From assembly GCF_014764505.1 (NCBI RefSeq), contig NZ_JACXWX010000011.1, positions 90,591-154,590 of the forward strand: a stretch of DNA of 64,000 nucleotides. Reading direction: 5' to 3'. The stretch's first letter is position 1. Each line of letters opens with the position of its first letter. The translations under genes and the position numbers were made by a program. Of the stretch, positions 53,705-64,000 are shown piece after piece. Below the pieces are notes generated by a model that was given only the letters and a program-made list of their open reading frames with translations, was not told where the DNA came from and did not search any database. This DNA is from Phormidium tenue FACHB-886 (GTDB lineage Bacteria; Cyanobacteriota; Cyanobacteriia; Elainellales; Elainellaceae).

Positions 53705-55954
53705 GTGTCTGACTCCTCTCCCGCCTACAACTCATCCTCTCAGCCGTCTAGCGAAACGCTGCAGGGCGTTGTTGAACGGCTGACTTACCACTCTGAAGAG
53801 TCGGGCTACACGGTTGCCCGGCTAAAAGCCCCCCGCACCAACGAGCTAATTACGATCGTCGGCAGCTTTGCCAATATTCAAGCGGGGCAAACCTTGCAGC
53901 TAGAAGGCATCTGGCGAGACCATCCCAAATACGGCGCCCAGTTTCAAGTCACCCAATATCGAGAAACCAAGCCTGCAACGCTGACAGGCATCGAAAAATA
54001 TCTCGGCAGTGGCTTAATTAAGGGCGTGGGCAGCGTCACCGCCAAACGGATCGTGGCGCACTTTGGGTTAGACACCTTGGAGATTATTGAAACTCAAATT
54101 GAGCGGCTCAGCGAAGTTCCGGGCATTGCCCAAAAGCGGGTAAAGCTGATTCAGGCAGCTTGGGCAGCGCAGAAGGCCATTAAAGAAGTGATGCTGTTTC
54201 TGCAAAGCCACAACGTTTCTACCACTTACGCCGTCAAGATTTATAAGCAGTATGGCGATGAGTCGATCGCCATTGTCACCCGCAATCCCTATCAGCTGGC
54301 TACCGATGTTTATGGGATTGGCTTTGTCACAGCAGATTTGATCGCCCGCAGCGTTGGCATCCACCCCAGTTCGGAGTTTCGCTACCGCAGTGGCATTTTA
54401 CATGTGCTGACAGAAGCCTCCGAAGAAGGGCACTGCTTTTTGCCGCAGCCTGAACTGGTCGATCGTACGGTGCAGCGCTTGTCGATCGCCGACCATCAGC
54501 CCAATGCAGAAGCAATTTTGGCGCTGACGACGCAAATGGCACAAGACGGCGAATTGGTGATGCAGGAAGGCGTAGATCGATTTGCCGAGCAGGCAATTTG
54601 CTATAGCCCTCCCTTCTACGGTGCAGAATACAAGCTTGCCGAACGATTGCGCTATCTGCTTAGCGAGACTGTAGAAGTAGACCTAGAGCGAGTCCGGCGC
54701 TGGATCGATCGCTTCACCGAAAAAACCGGACTCCAGCTCTCTGAGCAGCAGCGGCAGGCAGTCGAGATGTCTGTCCAGCATCGCGTCTTGGTGCTAACAG
54801 GCGGACCCGGCACTGGCAAAACCTTTTGCACCCGGACGATCGTAGCGCTCTGGAAAGCGATGGGTAAATCGATCGCCCTGGCCTCACCCACCGGACGCGC
54901 TGCCCAGCGGCTGAGTGAAATGACGGGACAACCCGCCAGAACAGTGCATCGACTGCTGGAATTTGACCCCTCCAATATGAAGTTTAAACGCGACAGCGAC
55001 AGCCCCATCCCAGCACAGGCGATCGTCTTGGATGAAGCTTCGATGCTGGATTTGTTTCTGGCAAACTCGCTAGTTAAAGCAGTTCCGCTGGATGCCCAAC
55101 TGCTGCTGGTCGGCGATATTGACCAGTTGCCGAGCGTGGGTCCGGGCAACGTACTTGCCGATCTACTCACCTCTGGCAAAGTACCCATTGTGCGGCTGAC
55201 GCAGGTATTCCGGCAGGCGCAAGCCAGCCAAATTGTCCGCAACGCCCACCGGATTAATCACGGGCAGTTTCCCACCCTGGAAACCGTCTCTAATGCGCCC
55301 CAATCCGACTGCCTCTGGCTGGCAGCTCCAGAGCCAGAACATGGCATCCAGGCGATCCGCGATCTTATCACTGACCTGATTCCCACTCTCGGCTATGACC
55401 CAGCGCGAGATGTGCAGGTGCTTTGCCCCATGACGCGCGGCGAGATGGGAACGCGCAATTTAAACAAAGTACTGCAAGAGCTAATTAATCCACCGAAGTA
55501 CAGCAAAGCCGAACTCACTAGAGGCGGCATGATGCTACGGGTAGGCGATCGAATCATTCAGCAAGTGAACGACTACAACCGGGAAGTGTTTAACGGGGAC
55601 TTGGGCGTCATTAGCGGGATCGATATTGAGGAGCAAAGTGTGCAGGTGCAGTTTGGCGATCGAAATGTCGCTTATGACTATGCGGATCTCAACGAAATTT
55701 CTTTAGCCTTTAGCGTAACAACACACAAAGCGCAGGGCAGCGAATATCCGGTTGTGATCCTACCGCTGTACATGCAACACTACTTAATGCTGAGCCGCAA
55801 CCTGCTATATACGGGGCTGACCCGTGCCCGCAAGCTAGCCATTCTAGTTGGACCTCAGAAGGCAATTGCCCTTGCCGTTCGTCAAATCAAAGACCAGCAG
55901 CGCTACACCCTCCTTGCGCAGCGGCTCAATCCAGAACAGCTCACGCAAAACTAG
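53705..55954 (+). CDS. recD2: RecD2-like superfamily 1B DNA helicase
   Basis: A 749-residue protein starting with GTG (MSDSSPAYNSSSQPSSETLQ). The N-terminal OB-like part (LQGVVERLTYHSEESGYTVA) and the helix-hairpin-helix repeats (GLIKGVGSVTAKRIVAHFG and SEVPGIAQKRVKLI) are typical of RecD2. The helicase core has Walker A GGPGTGKTFCTRTI, motif Ia SPTGRAAQRLSEMTG, motif II LDEASMLDL, motif III LLLVGDIDQLPSVGPGNVL, and C-terminal VTTHKAQGSEYPVVILPL plus LYTGLTRARKLAILVG. It unwinds DNA 5'-3' and acts in repair, without RecBC. It is followed by the protease gene, 85 bases later on the same strand. Confidence 0.95.
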   Translation: MSDSSPAYNSSSQPSSETLQGVVERLTYHSEESGYTVARLKAPRTNELITIVGSFANIQAGQTLQLEGIWRDHPKYGAQFQVTQYRETKPATLTGIEKYLGSGLIKGVGSVTAKRIVAHFGLDTLEIIETQIERLSEVPGIAQKRVKLIQAAWAAQKAIKEVMLFLQSHNVSTTYAVKIYKQYGDESIAIVTRNPYQLATDVYGIGFVTADLIARSVGIHPSSEFRYRSGILHVLTEASEEGHCFLPQPELVDRTVQRLSIADHQPNAEAILALTTQMAQDGELVMQEGVDRFAEQAICYSPPFYGAEYKLAERLRYLLSETVEVDLERVRRWIDRFTEKTGLQLSEQQRQAVEMSVQHRVLVLTGGPGTGKTFCTRTIVALWKAMGKSIALASPTGRAAQRLSEMTGQPARTVHRLLEFDPSNMKFKRDSDSPIPAQAIVLDEASMLDLFLANSLVKAVPLDAQLLLVGDIDQLPSVGPGNVLADLLTSGKVPIVRLTQVFRQAQASQIVRNAHRINHGQFPTLETVSNAPQSDCLWLAAPEPEHGIQAIRDLITDLIPTLGYDPARDVQVLCPMTRGEMGTRNLNKVLQELINPPKYSKAELTRGGMMLRVGDRIIQQVNDYNREVFNGDLGVISGIDIEEQSVQVQFGDRNVAYDYADLNEISLAFSVTTHKAQGSEYPVVILPLYMQHYLMLSRNLLYTGLTRARKLAILVGPQKAIALAVRQIKDQQRYTLLAQRLNPEQLTQN

Positions 55955-56039
55955 TGTTTCCCCCTACTAGTGTTCCCCCCTAATTGCTCATCCCTCTAAA
56001 TTTTTGAACATTAGCAGCCTCCTGGAGGATTCATTTCTA

Positions 56040-57347
56040 ATGTACGCACAACGGCTGCTGCGATCGTCTCGCCTCTTCGATTCAGATCGGCAAGCCAGTT
56101 TCGATCAAGCTTCTCGGTCAGCTTCGCTATTTAGCAGCGACTCCCCACGGGACACCACCCGAGCAGGACAGCGCAACCGTGCTGCTGCCGCCAAAAGCGC
56201 AAAACGCCAGCCTCGCCGCCAGAAGACGAGGTCTGTTGGTTCTGCCGCTGATTGGACGGTGATGGTTTATATGGCAGGCAATACGCTAGAGCGCTTTGGC
56301 ATCCAGGATTTCCTGGAAATGGCAAACGTGGGCTCGGATAGCCGCATCAATCTGGTGGTGCAGTTCGATCGTACAGCAGGCGGAAATACTAGCTATGGCA
56401 ACTGGACAGATACCCGTCGAGGGCTCGTCCGCGCAGGCGATATGCCCAACGCATTCTGGGGCAATGGTCTCGGTGAACTCAACATGGGTAGCACCGCTAC
56501 GCTTAAAAACTTTGTGGACTGGGGCACTAACACTTACAAAGCGAACCGCTATGCCCTTGTTATGTGGGGGCATGGCGACGGCTTCAACGTCTCCTATGAC
56601 GACAATACAGGCGATGGCATCAGCGGCAGCGAGCTAAGCAGCGTGTTGAGCAGCACAGGCAACAAAATTGAGCTGGTAGGCACCGATGCTTGCCTGATGG
56701 CAACCACCGAATTTGCCTATCAAATTGCGGACAATGCTTCGATCTTCGTGGGTTCGCAAGAGCTGGAGCCGGGTACAGGCTGGAACTATACCACCACACT
56801 GCAAGATCTGAAAGCTAACCCCACGATGAGTGCGGCTCAGCTTGGATCTTCGATCGTCACTCGCTACGGGCAAGCCTACCCAACGGGCAATGAAACCTTT
56901 TCTGCGATTAACCTGCTTGCCCTCCGCAGCAGCAACGCCAGCAGCCTTACCAACACCCTTAACAGCTTTGCCAGTACTGCCCTCACCAGCGCTACCTCCA
57001 GCGATTTATCTATACTGGACTCCCTGCGGGACTATTTCGCCAACGATTTTGGCGATGCCACCTACCGAGGCTCTGAAGATCTCTGTGACGTAGGCAATTT
57101 ATTCTCAAATCTCGTCAACCGGCTAGATATTTCTGCTGCCGTTCGGACTGCCGCTCAGTCTGTTTTGACTGCCTACGATAGCACAGTTTTGCAGAACTAC
57201 TCCGCCACACCGGGCAGAAGCACAGGCTTGTCGCTATACTTTTCCGATCGTAATTCCATTCCCAAATCTAGCTATACCAGTAGACTCTATGGCTTTCTGG
57301 CGACTACGCAGTGGGATGAGTTTTTGCAGGGCTGGCTGTGGAATTAG
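56040..57347 (+). CDS. Clostripain-family (C11) cysteine peptidase
   Basis: A 435-residue protein. The ATG at 56040 (MYAQRLLRSSRLFDSDRQAS) is preferred, with GGAGG eleven bases upstream; a TTG at 56004 is possible. After a Ser/Arg/Ala-rich leader of about 65 residues comes the C11 domain: DWTVMVYMAGNTLERFGIQD, catalytic His in RYALVMWGHGDGFNVSYDD, and catalytic Cys in GTDACLMATTEFAYQIAD, followed by VGSQELEPGTGWNYTTTL. These peptidases cleave after basic residues and are often self-processed. The end, STGLSLYFSDR..., is also as in the family. No classical signal peptide is present, though the leader could be an export signal of another type. Confidence 0.9.
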   Translation: MYAQRLLRSSRLFDSDRQASFDQASRSASLFSSDSPRDTTRAGQRNRAAAAKSAKRQPRRQKTRSVGSAADWTVMVYMAGNTLERFGIQDFLEMANVGSDSRINLVVQFDRTAGGNTSYGNWTDTRRGLVRAGDMPNAFWGNGLGELNMGSTATLKNFVDWGTNTYKANRYALVMWGHGDGFNVSYDDNTGDGISGSELSSVLSSTGNKIELVGTDACLMATTEFAYQIADNASIFVGSQELEPGTGWNYTTTLQDLKANPTMSAAQLGSSIVTRYGQAYPTGNETFSAINLLALRSSNASSLTNTLNSFASTALTSATSSDLSILDSLRDYFANDFGDATYRGSEDLCDVGNLFSNLVNRLDISAAVRTAAQSVLTAYDSTVLQNYSATPGRSTGLSLYFSDRNSIPKSSYTSRLYGFLATTQWDEFLQGWLWN

Positions 57348-57415
57348 CAAGCGCTGAGTTTGCCTCGGAGCCGACTCAATTACTTTTTTCTTACTGCTTT
57401 TCCGTTGGTTTTAAC

Positions 57416-59510
<2,095 letters not shown>

Positions 59511-60914
59511 ATGAACTCTGTTTGGCAGCAGCTAACGCTGACAAATTTGTCGCTCCAGCAATGGGGCAAATCTAGCTATCTCCACAGCTTGGTGGGTCTC
59601 TTGCAGAACTGGCGGCGCGGCAGTTGGCTGATGCAGCAGTCAGATGCGATCGGCGCAGTTCTAGTTACCTTAATCTATGCGATCGCGCCCTTTGTCTCGA
59701 CTGCAATGATCGGCGTGTTGCTAACAGCTTGCGCTGCTTTTTGGGTGCTACTCACCCTCTCAGACGATGCAGAGACCGGCACGATCGCCACCCCAATTCA
59801 TTTGCTGGTGCTGCTGTATTGGAGCGTTGCCACCGTTGCCACTGCTCTCTCGCCCGTGCGGACGGCAGCATTAGAAGGTTGGTCAAAGCTGACGCTGTAT
59901 TTGCTCTTGTTTGCGCTGCTGGCACGAGTGCTGCGATCGCCCCGTATCCGCTCGGCTTTGATTTTGGTTTATCTGCTGACGGCACTGCTGGTGAGCGTGG
60001 TGGGGCTGCGGCAATGGTTTTTTGGAGCAACTGCCCTCGCCACTTGGGTCGATCAGCAGTCTACGCTGGTGGGCACAACTCGCGTCTACAGCTTTTTGGG
60101 CAATCCTAACCTGCTGGCGGGCTACCTGCTGCCTGCCTGTGTGCTAAGCGCGGCGGCTGTTTTTGCTTGGCGACGCTGGCTGCCCAAAGCGTTGGCGCTG
60201 CTGATGTGGGGGATCAATTCGGCTTGCTTGGTTCTCACCTTCAGCCGGGGTGGCTGGATTGGCTTTGTGGTATCGGGGTTTGTTTTGCTGCTGCTGCTGG
60301 TTCACTGGTTTAGCGTCCATCTACCGCGCTTCTGGCGGATCTGGATTGTGCCGATCGTGCTAGTCGTGACGGCAGCAGCGGTAGGGTTGGCGGTGATGGC
60401 GATCGATCCTCTGCGCGATCGGGTGATGAGCATCTTTGCCGGACGAAACGACAGCAGCAATAATTTTCGGATAAACGTTTGGCTGGCGGTGATCGAGATG
60501 ATCAAAGACTATCCCATTTTAGGGATCGGTCCTGGAAACGATGCGTTCAACAGAGTATATCCGCGCTATCAGCGGGCAGGCTATACGGCCCTCAGCGCCT
60601 ACTCACTGATTTTGGAGATCGCCGTGGAAACAGGGTTGATCGGCGTGGTTGCTTTCCTGTGGCTGCTGCTGGTGACGTTTAACCAAGGGTGGGCACAGAT
60701 CCAGCGCTTGCGGCGGCTAGCGAACCGCGAAGGCTTTTGGCTGATGGCAGCGATCGCCACGATGGTGGGGATGCTGTGTCACGCGATGGTGGATACGGTG
60801 TGGTATCGCCCGCAGGCCAATACGCTGTGGTGGCTGATGATCGCGCTGGTTGCCAGCTATTACCTGCCTGCTCCGGTTGCAGATAGGGATGCTACAACGG
60901 AAGAAGCGCTATAG
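59511..60914 (+). CDS. ictB: IctB-family membrane protein (O-antigen ligase-like)
   Basis: A 467-residue protein with about eleven membrane segments. It resembles what I remember of cyanobacterial IctB: LTLYLLLFALLARVLRSPRI, VYSFLGNPNLLAGYLLPACV, SACLVLTFSRGGWIGFVVSG, the extracytoplasmic motif FAGRNDSSNNFRINVWLAVI, and LGIGPGNDAFNRVYPRYQRA with GYTALSAYSLILEIAVETGL following. It belongs to the O-antigen ligase/polymerase (Wzy_C) superfamily. IctB was first named as an inorganic carbon transporter, but its real role is disputed. It is followed by an alpha/beta hydrolase gene 37 bases downstream on the same strand, likely co-transcribed. Confidence 0.92.
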   Translation: MNSVWQQLTLTNLSLQQWGKSSYLHSLVGLLQNWRRGSWLMQQSDAIGAVLVTLIYAIAPFVSTAMIGVLLTACAAFWVLLTLSDDAETGTIATPIHLLVLLYWSVATVATALSPVRTAALEGWSKLTLYLLLFALLARVLRSPRIRSALILVYLLTALLVSVVGLRQWFFGATALATWVDQQSTLVGTTRVYSFLGNPNLLAGYLLPACVLSAAAVFAWRRWLPKALALLMWGINSACLVLTFSRGGWIGFVVSGFVLLLLLVHWFSVHLPRFWRIWIVPIVLVVTAAAVGLAVMAIDPLRDRVMSIFAGRNDSSNNFRINVWLAVIEMIKDYPILGIGPGNDAFNRVYPRYQRAGYTALSAYSLILEIAVETGLIGVVAFLWLLLVTFNQGWAQIQRLRRLANREGFWLMAAIATMVGMLCHAMVDTVWYRPQANTLWWLMIALVASYYLPAPVADRDATTEEAL

Positions 60915-60951
60915 CTGAAGTGCTATAGCCATTGTTTATTTGCGGCCTGGC

Positions 60952-61818
60952 ATGTCTTCAGTTTTCGATCGCCCCACTCCTGCGATGGATCCCTTTCCGC
61001 TGGCGGTGCAGATCCGAGGGCAGGGTTTGCCCCTGCTTTGTCTGCACGGTCATCCCGGTTCAGCACAGTGCATGAGTGTGTTTACTAATCACCTCAGCGA
61101 TCGCTTCCAAACGATTGCGCCCGATCTGCGGGGCTACGGCAGAAGCCAAACCAAAGCGGAATTTGATCTAGAAGACCATCTTTCAGATCTAGAAGCGCTG
61201 CTCGATCGCCTCCAAATCGACCGCTGTTTGATTTTGGGCTGGTCGCTGGGCGGAATTTTGGCTATGGAGCTGGCGCTGCGATCGCCCCAGCGGGTCAGCG
61301 GCTTGATTTTGGTTGCCACGGCTGCCAAGCCACGCGGCAGCCATCCGGCGATCTCCTGGCAGGACAACGTCTATACCGGCGTTGCCTCAATTTTGAATAA
61401 GCTGCATCCGGGCTGGCAGTGGAACATCGACACGTTTGGCAAGCGATCGCTCTACCGCTACCTGATCCAGCAGCACACCCCCTCGGCATACCGCTATCTG
61501 GCAGACGAGGCCTTTCCGGCTTATCTACAAACTAGTCAGGCGGCACATCGGGCCCTGTGGCAGGCGCAGATGCAGCGGCGCAACTACGATCGGCTGGCTG
61601 ACCTGAGCCAAATTGAGTGCCCTTCACTGATGCTGGCAGGCGCAGACGATCGACATATCACCGCGCAGTCTAGCCTAGAGACAGCAGCATATCTGCCCAA
61701 CTGCGAGGTGCATTGCTATCCGCGGACGGCACATCTGTTTCCCTGGGAAATCTCTGCGCAGGTCCGGCAGACGATCGATTGGTGGCTCGATCAGTATCCA
61801 GAGTTGAGCGCTAGATAA
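60952..61818 (+). CDS. Alpha/beta-fold hydrolase
   Basis: A 288-residue protein. The ATG at 60952 (MSSVFDRPTPAMDPFPLAVQ) is used; a TTG at 60940 adds four residues. The fold is clear: oxyanion-loop LLCLHGHPGSAQ, PDLRGYGRSQ, the nucleophile elbow LGWSLGGILAMEL (Ser in GWSLGG), the acid near LMLAGADDRHITAQSS, and His in YPRTAHLFPWEIS. Such enzymes are esterases, haloperoxidase-like proteins or related; the substrate is unknown. It follows ictB by 37 bases, and a plausible operon does not reveal a common pathway. Confidence 0.88.
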   Translation: MSSVFDRPTPAMDPFPLAVQIRGQGLPLLCLHGHPGSAQCMSVFTNHLSDRFQTIAPDLRGYGRSQTKAEFDLEDHLSDLEALLDRLQIDRCLILGWSLGGILAMELALRSPQRVSGLILVATAAKPRGSHPAISWQDNVYTGVASILNKLHPGWQWNIDTFGKRSLYRYLIQQHTPSAYRYLADEAFPAYLQTSQAAHRALWQAQMQRRNYDRLADLSQIECPSLMLAGADDRHITAQSSLETAAYLPNCEVHCYPRTAHLFPWEISAQVRQTIDWWLDQYPELSAR

Positions 61819-61899
61819 TTCTTGAAAGCGATCGGCACCTCCCAACTCCCTCAGCGCAAGGGAGTTTAGGGGGCGTCTTTGTGCCTCTACTTTGTGCCT

Positions 61900-63762
61900 C
61901 TACTCTTCTTCCTCCATCAGCATCAGCACCCCCTGCACCTCTCGATCGCTACTTAGATTTAGCAGCGGTGTACAGGTCACCCGGCATTGAATCGTTCTGC
62001 CGCGACGGTTGATCGCCGACAGCGATAGCTCAAACGAACCAACCGAGCTATTGCTCAAGCAGTTGCGGATCGAGGGGCGGAGCTGTTCTACAGGTAGCCC
62101 AATATCCAGATTGAGAAAGTTTTGGGAGATAGCTTCGCTGGCTCGCAGCCCCCACAGATCTTCTGCCTTGTAATTCCAGATCTGCACCTGTAAGTCCCGA
62201 TTAACCACCACCACGCTACCTTTGAGGCTAGTGAGGATCGACTCTAGAAACGCATTGCTTTGGTTTAGCTCGCTGCTGCGGCGCTGGAGTTCTTCGTTCA
62301 CACTCTGCAGTTCCTCGTTGATGGACTGCAGCTCTTCGTTCATGGTTTCTAGCTCTTCGTTGGTGGACTGCAGCTCTTCGTTGGTGGTTTCTAGCTCTTC
62401 GTTGGTAGACTGCAGCTCTTCGTTGGTGGTTTCTAGCTCTTCGTTGGTAGACTGCAGCTCTTCATACGCCATCTCTAACTCTTGGTTAGAGTGTTCTAGC
62501 TCATCCTGTAGCCGCTTGTAGCGGCTGACATCAGTAAAGGTAATCCCTGCGCCCAAGAGAGTGCCTGCAGGATCGTTCAACGGAGTCACCTGCACATCCA
62601 GAAAAGACAAATCACCTTGGGAATTTTGCCATTCAACGTCTCGAATAGTAACCGGACGGCTATCCCTGTAGGCTTGCTCAATGCAGGAGCGCAGCTCCAC
62701 CGGGCGATAGGAAAATTCTAGATCTTGCAGCGGTCGCCCTACATCGCGTGGCATTAGCCCAAACAGCGATCGGGCCCGCTCATTAGCAATTGCCAGCAGA
62801 CCATTTGCATCTACCACAATGCGAGCTACAGGACTACTGTCAAAGGCTGCTTCTCGCAATCGCACCTGAGCAGAAGTAGAAAGATAGTGTGCAGAGTCTT
62901 CGTTGTCAATTTGCCCCATGCTCATCAGCCGCTCGCGCAAGTTCATTGTAGTAACCTTTGTGAAAATGCGGAGCTTTAGATCGACTGGCGTAAACGTGTC
63001 GGCGTGAGTGAGCAACATTTCTGCCTTGCCCAAAAACAGAAACCCCCCGTCCTGTAGAGCAAAGTGAAACCGCGCCAGAATTCTGGCTTGCGTTTCGGCA
63101 TTGAAATACATCAGCGTATTGCGGCAGACCAGCAGATCGATCTTGGAGAGCGGCGCATCTTGAATTAGGTCATGCCGACCAAAGACCACCGAGCGGCGCA
63201 GGTCTTTGCGAAAGGTGTAGTGCGTCTCGGAGCGTTCAAAATAAAGTTCCAGCATTTCCGGCGGAATGGGATCTACTTCGCGCGGCAAATAGCTGGCTTG
63301 CCGGGCATAGAACAGCGCTTCTTCATCTAAGTCTGTCGCGTAGATTTTGACTCGCTCCCGCAATCTTTCGATGCCAATCACTTCAGCAAGTGCCATCGCC
63401 AGGGTGTAAGCCTCTTGCCCAGAAGCGCAGCCCACGCTCCAAACCCGAATTTTCTCTTCTGCTCCCTTGCGGGCAACAATTTGGGGCAAGATATCGCTAA
63501 TCACATAGTCCCAAACGGGGCGATCGCGGAAAAACGAAGTGACATTAATTAACAGCGTATTAAACAGGTTCTGAAACTCTTCTGGATGAACCTCTAAATA
63601 GTCTAGGTAATTGCTATATCCTTCAATTTCAACCGTTTGCATTCTTTTATTAACCCGCCGCATCAGGCTAGATCGCTTATAGCCTGTGAAGTCAAACCCG
63701 CGATTGCGTTTGATATAGTCCAGCAGCGCTTCAAATTGAGGGTCGTGATCAAAGTTGCTCAT
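61900..63762 (-). CDS. CheR-type methyltransferase with PAS domains and long coiled coil
   Basis: A 620-residue protein. Residues 1-270 are a CheR domain: N-terminal helices (FEALLDYIKRNRGFDFTGYK), SAM site VWSVGCASGQEAYTLAMALA, YATDLDEEAL and LLVCRNTLMYF. PAS domain 1 spans about 300-412 (AAFDSSPVARIVVDANGLLA). Residues 418-500 are a coiled coil whose core is the 14-residue unit NEELQSTNEELETT repeated about four times. PAS domain 2 spans about 505-620. CheR normally methylates chemoreceptors. In CheR-PAS proteins the coiled coil probably transmits PAS signals. No CheB or receptor gene is in the window, so its partner is unknown. Confidence 0.9.
   Translation of the reverse strand: MSNFDHDPQFEALLDYIKRNRGFDFTGYKRSSLMRRVNKRMQTVEIEGYSNYLDYLEVHPEEFQNLFNTLLINVTSFFRDRPVWDYVISDILPQIVARKGAEEKIRVWSVGCASGQEAYTLAMALAEVIGIERLRERVKIYATDLDEEALFYARQASYLPREVDPIPPEMLELYFERSETHYTFRKDLRRSVVFGRHDLIQDAPLSKIDLLVCRNTLMYFNAETQARILARFHFALQDGGFLFLGKAEMLLTHADTFTPVDLKLRIFTKVTTMNLRERLMSMGQIDNEDSAHYLSTSAQVRLREAAFDSSPVARIVVDANGLLAIANERARSLFGLMPRDVGRPLQDLEFSYRPVELRSCIEQAYRDSRPVTIRDVEWQNSQGDLSFLDVQVTPLNDPAGTLLGAGITFTDVSRYKRLQDELEHSNQELEMAYEELQSTNEELETTNEELQSTNEELETTNEELQSTNEELETMNEELQSINEELQSVNEELQRRSSELNQSNAFLESILTSLKGSVVVVNRDLQVQIWNYKAEDLWGLRASEAISQNFLNLDIGLPVEQLRPSIRNCLSNSSVGSFELSLSAINRRGRTIQCRVTCTPLLNLSSDREVQGVLMLMEEEE
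62286..62463 (-). repeat. 42-nt tandem repeat encoding the coiled coil
   Basis: On the plus strand the unit CTCTTCGTTGGT(G/A) alternates with GTTTCTAG and GACTGCAG, giving a 42-nt period. The units near 62345-62460 are nearly identical, and the outer ones are more diverged. It lies inside the CheR-PAS gene. Near-identity at the DNA level suggests recent duplication or conversion and may change in number between strains. Confidence 0.8.
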
Positions 63763-63968
63763 CTAAAAGGTTGTGTGGCATCCATGCATCGTTAAGTAAA
63801 ACTTCTGATCTAATTCAATCCTAGATTGAGTGAAGCTTTTGAAAACCAGGATTTGGGCTTATGAGGACGTTTGAAAGCAGTTGCATCGTTGGGTTGTTGA
63901 TTCCTCCTAACTCCCCTTTAGAGAATGCTTGAAACGTGGAGGTGTTTGAAACTTATTAAAGGCTCTGC

Positions 63969-64000
63969 ATTGCCCCTTAATCCCCTGATTAAGGGGCAAT
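63969..64000. repeat. Inverted repeat at the right window edge
   Basis: ATTGCCCCTTAATC, loop CCCT, GATTAAGGGGCAAT: a 14-bp perfect stem ending exactly at the window boundary. It may be a terminator or part of a larger repeat that continues outside the window. Confidence 0.6.

Noticed and set aside
62286..62463. Possible CRISPR-like array from the regular 42-nt period
   Set aside because: The units are contiguous without distinct spacers and encode a coiled coil in frame.
62222..62521. 99-codon plus-strand frame made of Ser-rich repeats
   Set aside because: It is the antisense reading of the CheR-PAS coiled-coil repeat, not an independent gene.

Overview
The window is chromosomal DNA of a cyanobacterium. 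Evidence: genes for both photosystems (psaD, psbB, psbT, psbM), ferredoxin-thioredoxin reductase (ftrV), NDH-1 subunits (ndhF, ndhD), an IctB-type protein, a CtaA-type copper ATPase, and many copies of GCGATCGC/CGATCG, the HIP1 palindrome typical of cyanobacteria. A HetZ-family gene suggests a filamentous lineage, although no other heterocyst gene is present. Genus cannot be read from the sequence. I saw no rRNA, tRNA, CRISPR array, transposase or phage gene.

Layout. 1-12.9 kb is core metabolism and photosynthesis: the end of a Ppx/GppA gene, small proteins, an A-type Fe-S carrier, a conserved cyanobacterial protein, psaD, psbM (divergent), a [2Fe-2S] ferredoxin, then psbB-psbT-nrdR-rpsA, a HAD hydrolase and metK. 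13-24.4 kb carries signalling and metal genes: a membrane Ser/Thr kinase, the HetZ-family protein, a Sua5/YrdC protein, a single-frame LarC with a His-rich loop, an anti-sigma-type ATPase, CtaA, and DUF2752 and TM2 membrane proteins. hisA follows.

25.5-37.3 kb is the most unusual part. It holds a PLP-dependent alpha-oxoamine-synthase-type enzyme, a Rieske oxygenase, two GH3-family acyl-acid amido synthetases, two paralogous MFS exporters, a JmjC/cupin-type Fe(II)/2-oxoglutarate oxygenase and an aspartyl/asparaginyl beta-hydroxylase. They are arranged around divergent promoter regions, with one decayed gene inside. The gene content resembles a small biosynthetic locus: build an aminoketone or acyl scaffold, oxidise it, conjugate it through amide bonds, export it. 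This is inference and the product is unknown.

37.5-64 kb returns to mixed housekeeping and envelope genes: a YdcF protein, ftrV, a PPC-repeat protein, a GH57/DUF3536 enzyme, a DUF4278 protein, a methyltransferase, ndhF-ndhD, a phosphodiester-glycosidase family protein, a DUF3747-SLH surface protein, a RecD2-type helicase, a clostripain-family protease, a conserved cyanobacterial protein, ictB, an alpha/beta hydrolase and a CheR-PAS signalling protein with a striking repeated coiled coil.

Many convergent or terminal gene ends carry long perfect inverted repeats, reported as terminators. All functions are read from motifs and remembered family features; no database search was run.
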